Below are positions 21,514-28,633 of a DNA stretch of 64,000 bases, piece after piece (the stretch's first letter is position 1; each line of letters starts with the position of its first letter). This DNA comes from Pelomonas sp. CA6 (GTDB lineage Bacteria > Pseudomonadota > Gammaproteobacteria > Burkholderiales > Burkholderiaceae_C). Under the pieces are notes generated by a model that was given only the letters and a program-made list of their open reading frames with translations, searched no databases and had not been told where the DNA came from. A program made the position numbers and the translations under genes. The stretch spans positions 62,001 through 126,000 of the forward strand of contig NZ_JAKZFD010000009.1 in the NCBI RefSeq assembly GCF_022549225.1, read 5' to 3'.

Positions 21514-23046
21514 ATGGCACAAGTCGAAAAAATGGTTCCGGCCAAGCGCCTGGTGTGGGCACTGATCGCGGCCGGCGTGCTCGGCGCCGCGGGCGGCGCG
21601 GCCGCGATGCGCGGCGCGGCGGCCATGCGCACGGCGGGCGACGGTGGCACGGCGGCGACCGCCGCGCTGGCCTCGGCCACCGCGCCGGTGGCGGCGCAGG
21701 CCCAGCCGGTGACCCCGTCCACGCCGGTGGCCGTGCCCGATTTCGCGCAGATCGCGGCCACGCAGGGGACCGCGGTGGTGAACATCAGCGTCAGCGGCAC
21801 CGCCAAGGCGCGCACCCAGCGCGGCGCGCCGCAAATCGATCCGGACGACCCCTTCTATGAATTCTTCCGCCGCTTCGGCGTCCCGACGCCGCCTGGCGGT
21901 GGCCGTGACGCGCCCATGCGCGGCCAGGGCTCGGGCTTCATCGTCAGCGACGATGGCGTGATCCTGACCAATGCCCATGTGGTCCAGGGCGCGGACGAGA
22001 TCACCGTGAAGCTGACCGACCGGCGCGAGTTCAAGGCTAAGCTGCTGGGCGCCGACCGGCGCACCGACGTCGCGGTGCTGAAGATCGAAGGCAAGAACCT
22101 GCCCAGCGTGAAGCTGGGGTCGACGCAGAACCTGCGCGTTGGCGAATGGGTGCTGGCGATCGGATCGCCCTTCGGTTTCGAAAACAGCGTCAGCGCCGGC
22201 GTGGTCAGCGCCAAGAGCCGCTCGCTGGGCGGCGAGGACTCGCGCGTGCCCTTCCTGCAGACCGACGTCGCGATCAACCCCGGCAACTCCGGCGGCCCGC
22301 TGTTCAACGCGCGCGGCGAGGTGGTGGGCATCAACTCGCAGATCGTCAGCGCCTCGGGCGGCTACCAGGGGCTGAGCTTCGCCATTCCCATCGAGGTGGC
22401 GCAGCGCGTGCGCACGCAGATCCAGAACGGCGGCAAGGTCCAGCATGCCAAGCTGGGCGTGCTGGTGCAGGAGGTGAACCAGGGCTTCGCCGACTCCTTC
22501 AAGCTGGAGCGCCCCGAGGGCGCGCTGGTGGCCCAGGTGGAAGACGGCAGCCCCGCAGCCAAGGCCGGCCTGCGCTCCGGCGACGTGATCCTGAAGTTCA
22601 AGGGCCAGCCGGTGGTCAGCAGCGGTGATCTGCCGGCCCTGGTGGACCAGTCCGCGCCCGGCGAGAAGGTGGCGCTGGAGGTCTGGCGCAAGGGCAAGCG
22701 TGAAACCCTGCAGGCCGTGCTGGGCGACGCCAACGAGAAGCAGTCCCAGGCCGGCGACGACGGCCAGCCGGGCCAGGCCCAGGGCAAGCTGGGGCTGGCG
22801 CTGCGCCCGCTGCAGCCCGAGGAGCGGCGCCAATCCGGCATCCGCGAAGGCCTGTTGATCGAGGACGCCAGCGGCCCGTCGGCCAGCGCGGGCGTGCGCC
22901 CCGGCGACGTGCTGCTGGCGGTCAATGGGACGCCGGTGGAGTCGGTGGAGCAGGTGCGCGCCATCGTCGCCGAGGCGCAGAAGTCCGTCGCGCTGCTGAT
23001 CCAGCGCGGCCGCGAGCGCATCTTCATCCCGGTGCGCGTGGGCTGA
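21514..23046 (+). CDS. DegQ/HtrA-type serine endoprotease with two PDZ domains
   Basis: A 510-residue periplasmic quality-control protease. An N-terminal hydrophobic segment (LVWALIAAGVLGAAGGAAAM, 13-32) without a clear cleavage site suggests a membrane anchor. The trypsin-like domain has H155 (LTNAHVV), D185 (RRTDVAVLK) and S259 (NPGNSGGPL); PDZ1 lies at about 310-400 and PDZ2 at about 415-505. I start it at 21514, 5 bases after GGAGG; an ATG at 21502 lies upstream of that site. An Ala-rich linker (about 35-75) separates anchor and protease. It follows the two-component pair by 52 bp and may be part of their regulon. Confidence 0.95.
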   Translation: MAQVEKMVPAKRLVWALIAAGVLGAAGGAAAMRGAAAMRTAGDGGTAATAALASATAPVAAQAQPVTPSTPVAVPDFAQIAATQGTAVVNISVSGTAKARTQRGAPQIDPDDPFYEFFRRFGVPTPPGGGRDAPMRGQGSGFIVSDDGVILTNAHVVQGADEITVKLTDRREFKAKLLGADRRTDVAVLKIEGKNLPSVKLGSTQNLRVGEWVLAIGSPFGFENSVSAGVVSAKSRSLGGEDSRVPFLQTDVAINPGNSGGPLFNARGEVVGINSQIVSASGGYQGLSFAIPIEVAQRVRTQIQNGGKVQHAKLGVLVQEVNQGFADSFKLERPEGALVAQVEDGSPAAKAGLRSGDVILKFKGQPVVSSGDLPALVDQSAPGEKVALEVWRKGKRETLQAVLGDANEKQSQAGDDGQPGQAQGKLGLALRPLQPEERRQSGIREGLLIEDASGPSASAGVRPGDVLLAVNGTPVESVEQVRAIVAEAQKSVALLIQRGRERIFIPVRVG

Positions 23047-23154
23047 TTCACGCCCCGCTTCGGCAGGCCCGCCTCGACCACCGGGCCGGGCCTGTGAGGC
23101 CGCAGGCATGTGGCTTGCTCCGCCGGGATGGACAACCCGCGGCGGGAGGAGCCC

Positions 23155-23226
23155 ATGTCAGAACTTACCGGGTCGACCGGTGCGCCGGCCCGGCTTGGGG
23201 CCCTCCGGCGCACCGGCGTGGCCTGA
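23155..23226 (+). CDS. Possible 23-residue leader peptide
   Basis: Short open frame MSELTGSTGAPARLGAL... with the strongest ribosome site in this gap (GGGAGGAG, 3 bases before ATG). Its stop lies 15 bp before the ATG at 23242. It encloses a 12-bp perfect stem. It resembles a leader peptide or translation-coupling frame more than a functional protein. No homology is recognised. Confidence 0.35.
   Translation: MSELTGSTGAPARLGALRRTGVA
23177..23216 (+). other. 12-bp perfect inverted repeat in leader
   Basis: CCGGTGCGCCGG (23177-23188) and CCGGCGCACCGG (23205-23216) with a 16-nt loop form a very stable hairpin inside the 23-codon frame. No T-run follows in either direction, so it is not a plain terminator. 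Its place between the DegQ-like gene and the copper-protein gene suggests a leader attenuator or an operator. Confidence 0.6.
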
Positions 23227-23241
23227 GGCAGGCGGCCGATC

Positions 23242-23754
23242 ATGCAGGCGCTGCGCAAGCCTTGGCGAGCCCGTCTGACGGTGGTCATTGCGCTGCTGTG
23301 CTTGCTGCCCGTGAGCGTGGCCGCGCTGACCTGCCAGCTCGATTGCGCATTCGCCATCCTGTACGACGCCAGCCGCTCGCCGGCTTCGGCAGAGGGTGGC
23401 GATCGAGTCCCTGACCCTGTCCCTGCGGAACGCCCCTTCGTCGCGGGCACGCAGGGCCAGCACCTGCCAGGCCCGGATGTGTCGCATCTGGCGCTTTGCC
23501 AATGGGGCGCCACGGGGCTGTGCGCCGAGGATGCCGAGTACCGGCCGCCCGTGGCGGGCCGCGCCTGGCCGTCGGACCCCGACCCGGCCTTCCGTTCCAT
23601 CGACTGGCCACCGCCCCGGCACAAGCCCAAATCCGGGCCCGACTTCTCCGTCTCCCAGGGACCGGCCCGGCGCCGCCGGAGAACCGGTCGATCATCAATG
23701 GCGGGGCGTGCTCCAGGCCCAGTCGGCCCGTGCGACGCCCCGAAGGAGATCGTC
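23242..23754 (+). CDS. Hypothetical secreted protein, open in frame into the copper-storage gene
   Basis: Frame beginning MQALRKPWRARLTVVIALLC with a convincing signal peptide (about 1-28), a CxxxC pair (CQLDCA), LALCQWGATGLC and a Pro/Arg-rich tail around FRSIDWPPPRHKPK. Codon third positions stay GC-rich to about 23640 and then decay. The general shape (signal peptide, few Cys, Pro-rich end) resembles small proteins found in metal-efflux loci. No stop codon separates it from the copper-storage gene, so either a 280-residue fusion is made or the upstream gene has lost its stop. Function unknown. Confidence 0.4.
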
Positions 23755-24084
23755 ATGGCTCATGAAGACCATTCCGCATGCATCGATGCATGCCTGCGTT
23801 GCGCCCTGGCCTGCGAGCACTGCGCCGCCGCCTGCCTGAAAGAACCCGAGCTTGCCGAGATGGCGGCCTGCATACGGCTGGATCGCGATTGCGCCGACCT
23901 GTGCCTGAGCACCGCCGCCTTCATGGCTCGAGGCAGCGAGTTCGACCGCGCCTTGTGCCGCGTGTGCGCCGAGGTCTGCCAGGCCTGTGCCGACGAGTGC
24001 GCCCGACACGCGCCCGAGCACTGCCGGCAGTGCGCCTCGGCCTGCCGCGATTGCGCGCAGGCCTGCGCGCGCATGGCGGATTGA
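23755..24084 (+). CDS. Four-helix-bundle copper-storage protein (Csp-like, DUF326)
   Basis: A 109-residue all-helical protein with 19 cysteines spaced along the helices (C9, 13, 16, 20, 23, 27, 39, 46, 50, 68, 71, 75, 78, 82, 90, 93, 97, 100, 104). This CxxxCxxC pattern is that of Csp proteins, which fill the bundle core with Cu(I). It lacks a Tat or Sec signal when started at 23755, so it should be cytosolic (Csp3-like). An AAGGAG site at 23742-23747 sets this start. If the upstream in-frame signal peptide is used instead, the protein would be exported. Confidence 0.9.
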   Translation: MAHEDHSACIDACLRCALACEHCAAACLKEPELAEMAACIRLDRDCADLCLSTAAFMARGSEFDRALCRVCAEVCQACADECARHAPEHCRQCASACRDCAQACARMAD

Positions 24085-24123
24085 GGCTCGCGCCCGCGTC
24101 GGCCCCAGGGGCGGCGCGGGCGT

Positions 24124-24855
24124 CTATTCCCGCGTCTGGATGTCGCGGCGCACGCGTTGCAGGTGCCCCTGCACGTAGAACGCCGCGGCGTCCTCGTCGC
24201 GGCTGACGATGGCCTCGTAGATCAGCCGGTGTTCGGCGACATAGAGCTGGATGCGTTGCTCGTCGTAGATGCCATCGTCCCGGAGCCGCTGCCACAGCGG
24301 CTCGTTCATGCTGGCGGCCACCTCGTCGGCCATGCGCACGATCAGGGCGTTGCCGGTCATCACGGCCAGCTGGCGGTGGAAGAGGCGGTCGCATTCGCTC
24401 CAGGCGGCCTGCTGCGCGGGGTCGGCGATGTCTTTCACCGCCGCCATCCGCGCCAGCAGGCTTTCCGCCAGCGCGTCGCGCCGCCCCTGGCGGGCGGCCA
24501 TCCGGGCGATGGCGGGCTCCAGCATCAGGCGCACCTCCAGCGTGCTGCCGGGGCTCAGATCGGCGGGGCGCGGCCCGGCGTCGGTCGCAGGCGTTTCGGG
24601 GGGGCGCTCCGCCACATAGGTGCCCGAGCCCGGCCGGGTTGCGACCAGCCCCTCGTTCTGCAGCGCGCCAATGGCCTCGCGGACCGCCGGCCGGCTGACC
24701 TGCAGCCGCTGCGCCAGGTCGCGCTCGGAGGGCAGCCGCGTTCCCGCCGCATAGGTGCCAGCGTGGATCGCCACGCGGATCTGATCCGCCACCTGCTCAT
24801 AGATCTGCTTGGGACGAAATGGAGGGGGGCTCATGGGGATCTGGTCTTTCATCAT
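24124..24855 (-). CDS. GntR/FadR-family transcriptional regulator
   Basis: A 243-residue regulator with an N-terminal winged helix (LPSERDLAQRLQVSRPAVREA, about 35-70) and a C-terminal FCD domain with conserved His/Asp positions in CDRLFHRQLAVMTGN and EHRLIYEAI, which usually hold a metal and an acid ligand. Divergent from the hydroxyproline genes, so it most likely represses them and responds to an intermediate such as the imino acid. ATG 24855, 24852 and 24834 are all possible starts; a GGAA element favours the first two. An inverted repeat covers the start codon, which would allow autoregulation. Confidence 0.9.
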   Translation of the reverse strand: MMKDQIPMSPPPFRPKQIYEQVADQIRVAIHAGTYAAGTRLPSERDLAQRLQVSRPAVREAIGALQNEGLVATRPGSGTYVAERPPETPATDAGPRPADLSPGSTLEVRLMLEPAIARMAARQGRRDALAESLLARMAAVKDIADPAQQAAWSECDRLFHRQLAVMTGNALIVRMADEVAASMNEPLWQRLRDDGIYDEQRIQLYVAEHRLIYEAIVSRDEDAAAFYVQGHLQRVRRDIQTRE

Positions 24856-24860
24856 GACCA
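24842..24860. promoter_or_regulatory. Candidate operator 1 of the GntR regulator
   Basis: TGGTCTTTCATCATGACCA: TGGT/ACCA arms around the core TTCATCATGA, overlapping the regulator's own start codon. The wider inverted repeat is CTGGTC-N9-GACCAG (24841-24861). FadR-type proteins bind TGGT...ACCA-like sites, though usually with a shorter spacer. Confidence 0.45.
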
Positions 24861-25009
24861 GTTTCCGGAAGTGGTCTTGGGCACGGAGTGTAGGCGGGTC
24901 CGGGCGCGAGCAGGAGGTCTCCGCACAAATGGCGGGCGGAGCATGGGAAACTGAAGCAATGAGCCGTGAATGGGCAAGCGTGGAAACACTAAAGGCGAAG
25001 CCTTCAAGG

Positions 25010-25041
25010 TGGTTCATCATGAGACCATATTGGTTTATAAA
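25010..25041 (+). promoter_or_regulatory. Candidate promoter and operator 2 for the hydroxyproline genes
   Basis: TTCATC (25013-25018), a 17-bp spacer and TATAAA (25036-25041) form a plausible sigma-70 promoter in one of the few AT-rich spots of the window. The -35 lies inside TGGTTCATCATGAGACCA (25010-25027), which shares the 10-base core TTCATCATGA and the TGGT/ACCA ends with operator 1. A repressor bound there would block RNA polymerase. The rest of the 308-bp gap (24856-25163) shows nothing else clear. Confidence 0.5.
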
Positions 25042-25163
25042 TTGCCCAATCCAGTGAGCGGACCGGTGCGAGCTCCGCGTCCCGCGTGAGGCGCCCGGGT
25101 CCTGAGCCCCCAGCCTCCTGCGGACGCCCGCCTCGTTCGAAACGGGAAGCTCCGAATTACCCC

Positions 25164-26117
25164 ATGACGCCTCCCACCGCCCATCCTCGCCCTGGTCTCG
25201 AAGACGCCCCCGTGGTCTGCGACGCTCCCCGCAGCGCCGAATTGCTGGACTACCCGTCCTTGGTCCAGGCCATCGCGCTCGCGGCAGCGCAGTTCGAGGC
25301 GGGCGAGATCCAGAGCCCGGATCGTCTGGTGGTGCCGCTGGGGGAGGGCGGCGTGATGCTCAGCATGCCCGCCACCGCCGCGGACATCGGCGTGCACAAG
25401 CTGGTCAATGTGCAACCCGGCAACCGCCAACGCCAGCTGCCCACCATCCATGGCCTGGTGACCGTCTGCGCGGCCGACACGGGGCGGCCGCTGTGCCTGC
25501 TGGACGGTCCGCAGCTGACCGGACGCAGGACCGCGGCGGTGTCCATGCTGGCGATGCGCGAGTTGCTGGCGGCGCCGCCCGATGAGGTGCTGCTCATCGG
25601 CACCGGCGTGCAGGCCCGCCACCATGTGCAGGCGCTGCAGGCGCTGTATCCCCGCTGCAGGATCTGGGTGCGCGGTGCCCGCGCCGCGTCGGCCGAAGCC
25701 TTCTGCCAGGACGCTGGTGCCGCGCCGCAGCGGCTGGACGTGCTGGCGGGCCCGATTCCGGACGCGGTGCAGGCCGTGTTCACGCTGACCACCAGCACCG
25801 AGCCGGTCTATGACGAGCCGGCCCGGCGGGACCGCGTCGTGATTGGCGTCGGGGCTTTCAAGCCGCAGATGGCCGAGATCGGCCGGACGACGCTGCAAGG
25901 CAGCCAGCTGCATGCCGACGACCCCGCCGCCGCGCGGCACGAAGCCGGTGACCTGATGCGTGCCGGCGTCGACTGGTCCACGGTGCGCTCGCTGGCCGCG
26001 CTGCTGCGCGACGGCGCGGACCGGCGCCGCCCGCAGGTCTTCAAGAGCGTGGGCACGGCCGCCTGGGACCTGGCCGCCGCGCGCGTCGCACTCTCCCATC
26101 TGAACCCCCGGGCCTGA
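25164..26117 (+). CDS. lhpI: Delta-1-pyrroline-2-carboxylate reductase, ornithine cyclodeaminase/mu-crystallin family
   Basis: A 317-residue NAD(P)H enzyme of the OCD/CRYM family. It has a dinucleotide-binding glycine motif LLIGTGVQARHHVQAL (near residue 145) and the family segments KLVNVQPGNRQRQLPT and GPQLTGRRTAAVSMLA. In this family ornithine cyclodeaminases and imino-acid reductases look alike; I call it the reductase because the next gene is a trans-3-hydroxy-L-proline dehydratase, whose product is pyrroline-2-carboxylate and would be reduced to L-proline. The stop lies 18 bp before that gene. No strong Shine-Dalgarno is seen. Confidence 0.8.
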   Translation: MTPPTAHPRPGLEDAPVVCDAPRSAELLDYPSLVQAIALAAAQFEAGEIQSPDRLVVPLGEGGVMLSMPATAADIGVHKLVNVQPGNRQRQLPTIHGLVTVCAADTGRPLCLLDGPQLTGRRTAAVSMLAMRELLAAPPDEVLLIGTGVQARHHVQALQALYPRCRIWVRGARAASAEAFCQDAGAAPQRLDVLAGPIPDAVQAVFTLTTSTEPVYDEPARRDRVVIGVGAFKPQMAEIGRTTLQGSQLHADDPAAARHEAGDLMRAGVDWSTVRSLAALLRDGADRRRPQVFKSVGTAAWDLAAARVALSHLNPRA

Positions 26118-26135
26118 GGCCCTCCGAGCCACAAC

Positions 26136-27143
26136 ATGCAGATCAACCGCAGCATCAGCACCGTCGAAGTCCACACCGGCGGCGAACCCTTCCGCATCGT
26201 CACCTCGGGCCTGCCGCGCCTGCCCGGCGACACCATCGTGCAGCGGCGCGCCTGGCTGAAGGCCAACGCCGACGACATCCGCCAGGCCCTGATGTTCGAG
26301 CCGCGCGGCCATGCCGACATGTATGGCGGCTACCTGACGCCGCCGGTCTCGCCCGGGGCCGACTTCGGCGTGATCTTCGTGCACAACGAGGGCTACAGCG
26401 ACCACTGCGGCCATGGCGTGATCGCGCTGGCGACCGCGGCCGTGGAGCTGGGCTGGGTGGAGCGGCAGTCGCCCGAGACGCGCGTGGGCATCGACGCGCC
26501 CTGCGGCAGGATCGACGCCTTCGTCGAATGGGACGGCAGCCATGCCGGCCGCGTGCGCTTCGTCAATGTGCCGTCCTTCATCTACCGGCGCGACGTCACC
26601 GTGCAGACCGAGTCCTTCGGCCCGGTCAGCGGCGACATCGCCTATGGCGGCGCCTTCTACTTCTACACCAGCGGCCGGCCGCATGGCCTGGAGATCCGCG
26701 AATCCGCGGTCGAGGCGCTGAAGCAGTTCGGCGCCGAGGTCAAGGCGGCCGCGAACAAGGCCTTCGCGGTGGTGCACCCCGACATTCCGGAGATCAACCA
26801 CATCTACGGCACCATCATCGACGGCGCCCCGCGCCACCCCGATTCCACGCAGGCGAACTGCTGCGTGTTCGCGGACCGGGAGGTCGATCGCTCGCCCACC
26901 GGCTCGGGTACCGCCGGTCGGGTCGCCCAGCTTTATCTGCGGGGCGAACTGCAAAAGGGCGATATGCTGATCAACGAATCGGTCATCGGAACGGTGTTCA
27001 CCGCCCGGGTTCTCGAGGAAACCGAGGTGGGCGGCCTGCGCGCCGTGATCCCGGAGGTCTCCGGATCGGCGCACATCTGCGGCTTCGCCACCTGGCTCCT
27101 GGACCCGCGTGACCCCCTGAAGAACGGATTCCTGGTGCGTTGA
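26136..27143 (+). CDS. lhpH: Trans-3-hydroxy-L-proline dehydratase (proline racemase superfamily)
   Basis: A 335-residue member of the proline racemase fold. Racemases and 4-hydroxyproline epimerases use two catalytic cysteines. Here the first is kept (C91 in SDHCGHG) and the second is T255 in DRSPTGSGT. That Cys/Thr pair is the known signature of trans-3-hydroxy-L-proline dehydratase, which eliminates water to give pyrroline-2-carboxylate. Length and N-terminal VEVHTGGEPFRIV fit. Paired with the reductase 18 bp upstream, it forms a two-step route to L-proline. Confidence 0.9.
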   Translation: MQINRSISTVEVHTGGEPFRIVTSGLPRLPGDTIVQRRAWLKANADDIRQALMFEPRGHADMYGGYLTPPVSPGADFGVIFVHNEGYSDHCGHGVIALATAAVELGWVERQSPETRVGIDAPCGRIDAFVEWDGSHAGRVRFVNVPSFIYRRDVTVQTESFGPVSGDIAYGGAFYFYTSGRPHGLEIRESAVEALKQFGAEVKAAANKAFAVVHPDIPEINHIYGTIIDGAPRHPDSTQANCCVFADREVDRSPTGSGTAGRVAQLYLRGELQKGDMLINESVIGTVFTARVLEETEVGGLRAVIPEVSGSAHICGFATWLLDPRDPLKNGFLVR

Positions 27144-27223
27144 CGCAACACTGTGTTCGGCGCGCCAGTTTTGCCGCGTCCTGCTCCCAGGTCTCCACAA
27201 GAAGCCCGGGCAGGGCGCCGACA

Positions 27224-27249
27224 GCCCGCTGCGGGGACAAGCAGCGGGC
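27224..27249 (+). other. Hairpin in the leader of the binding-protein gene
   Basis: Perfect 9-bp stem GCCCGCTGC/GCAGCGGGC with an 8-nt loop, 80 bp after the dehydratase stop and 42 bp before the next ATG. A T-run (ATTTTTCTC) follows only 19 bases later, too far for an intrinsic terminator. It may stabilise the 5' end of the binding-protein mRNA or weaken read-through. Confidence 0.45.
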
Positions 27250-27291
27250 CTGACTCATGACCCGTCCATTTTTCTCGAGGAAGTACTCTCC

Positions 27292-28419
27292 ATGAAAAAA
27301 ATAGCGCTGAATCTGCTGGTGATGGCGGCCGCCCTGGTGGCCGCCGGAGCCAGCCAGGCCCAGGAACGCGTCCGCATCGGCTTCATGAGCCCGATCACCG
27401 GACCGCAGGCCGGCAATGGCGTGGACAACCGCGACGCGGTGCAACTGGCGATCAAGGAACTGAACGCCAAGGGACTGAAGGTGGCCGGCAAGACCATCCA
27501 GTTCGAACTCGACATCAACGACGACACGGCCGATCCGCGCCAGGGCGTCCAGGTGGCGCAGACCCTGGTCGACAAGAAGGTGAAGTTCGTCCTCGGCCCG
27601 TACAACTCCGGCGTGACCATGCCGGCGTCGCGCGTGTTCGCCGATGGCGGCGTGGTGGTGTTCACCGTCGCGTCCAATCCCAAGATCACGACGCAGGGCC
27701 ACAACAACCTGTTCCGCATTGGCGCCACCGACAACCAGCTGGGCGCCAAGATGGCCGCCTACGCCGGCCAGGACCTGAAGATCAAGACCGTGGCCGTCAT
27801 CGATGACCGCACCGCCTACGGCCAGGGCGTGGCCCAGGAGTTCAGCGACCAGGCCAAGCGCATGGGCATCAAGATCGTGGCCAAGGAGTTCACGACCGAC
27901 AAGGCCACGGACTTCAGCTCCATCCTGACCGCCGTGCGCGCCGCCAAGCCGGACGCCGTGTTCTACGGCGGCTACTCCTCGCAGGCCGGCCCCATGCTGC
28001 GCCAGATGCGTTCGCTGGGCATCACCGCGCCGCTGCTGGGCGGCGACGGCATCTGCTCGTCGGAAACGGCCACGCTGTCGCAGATCGCCGGCGAGCTGAA
28101 CGTCTACTGCACGCAGGGCGGCTCCATCATCGACCGCAGCGACAAGGGCAAGAAGTTCGCCGAGCGCTATCGCGCCGAGTTCAAGCGCGACCCGCTGACC
28201 TATGCCGCGGCCTTCTACGACGGCGCCTACCTGCTGGCCTCGGCGATCGAAGCCACGCAGTCGACCGATCCGAAGAAGATCATCGAGCATGTGGCCAAGG
28301 GCAGCTACGCGGGCGTCGCCGGCGAGTATTCGTACGACGCCAAGCACGACCTGCGCTCCTCCGCGGTGACCGTGTTCACCTTCAAGGGCAAGGATGTGGT
28401 GGCGCTGAAGAGCCTCTGA
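27292..28419 (+). CDS. Branched-chain-type amino acid ABC transporter periplasmic binding protein (LivJ/LivK-like)
   Basis: A 375-residue type I periplasmic binding protein with a Sec signal peptide (MKKIALNLLVMAAALVAAGASQ, cut near A23) and the family start RIGFMSPITGPQAGNG. It captures a ligand in the periplasm for a LivHMGF-type importer, but no membrane or ATPase genes are here. Beside the hydroxyproline enzymes it may bring in proline or hydroxyproline-like amino acids using another Liv transporter. An intrinsic terminator follows directly. Confidence 0.93.
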   Translation: MKKIALNLLVMAAALVAAGASQAQERVRIGFMSPITGPQAGNGVDNRDAVQLAIKELNAKGLKVAGKTIQFELDINDDTADPRQGVQVAQTLVDKKVKFVLGPYNSGVTMPASRVFADGGVVVFTVASNPKITTQGHNNLFRIGATDNQLGAKMAAYAGQDLKIKTVAVIDDRTAYGQGVAQEFSDQAKRMGIKIVAKEFTTDKATDFSSILTAVRAAKPDAVFYGGYSSQAGPMLRQMRSLGITAPLLGGDGICSSETATLSQIAGELNVYCTQGGSIIDRSDKGKKFAERYRAEFKRDPLTYAAAFYDGAYLLASAIEATQSTDPKKIIEHVAKGSYAGVAGEYSYDAKHDLRSSAVTVFTFKGKDVVALKSL

Positions 28420-28436
28420 TCCTGCTCCACGCCAAG

Positions 28437-28473
28437 AACGCCGCGCGGGCTGCTGGTCCGCGCGGCGTTTTTT
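28437..28473 (+). terminator. Intrinsic terminator after the LivJ/K-like gene
   Basis: Twelve-base stem AACGCCGCGCGG / CCGCGCGGCGTT with a 9-nt loop, running into TTTTTT. It lies 18 bp after the stop. It separates the hydroxyproline module from the TonB receptor unit. Confidence 0.92.
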
Positions 28474-28633
28474 CATTCCCCCGAAGTCAAGCCCTGCACA
28501 ACGCATACCGATAGCCGGTTTTCGCAATCGGCGCCGCACGACCCCCGCCCTAGACTTTTTCCCAGACGCCCGATGCGCAGCGACGCGAGGGGCGCCAAGT
28601 CGTTCAACAACATGTCGTGGATTGGGACCGCAG

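Noticed and set aside
27224-27249. Terminator after the hydroxyproline dehydratase gene
   Set aside because: The hairpin is good, but the T-run lies 19 bases beyond it, so intrinsic termination is unlikely.
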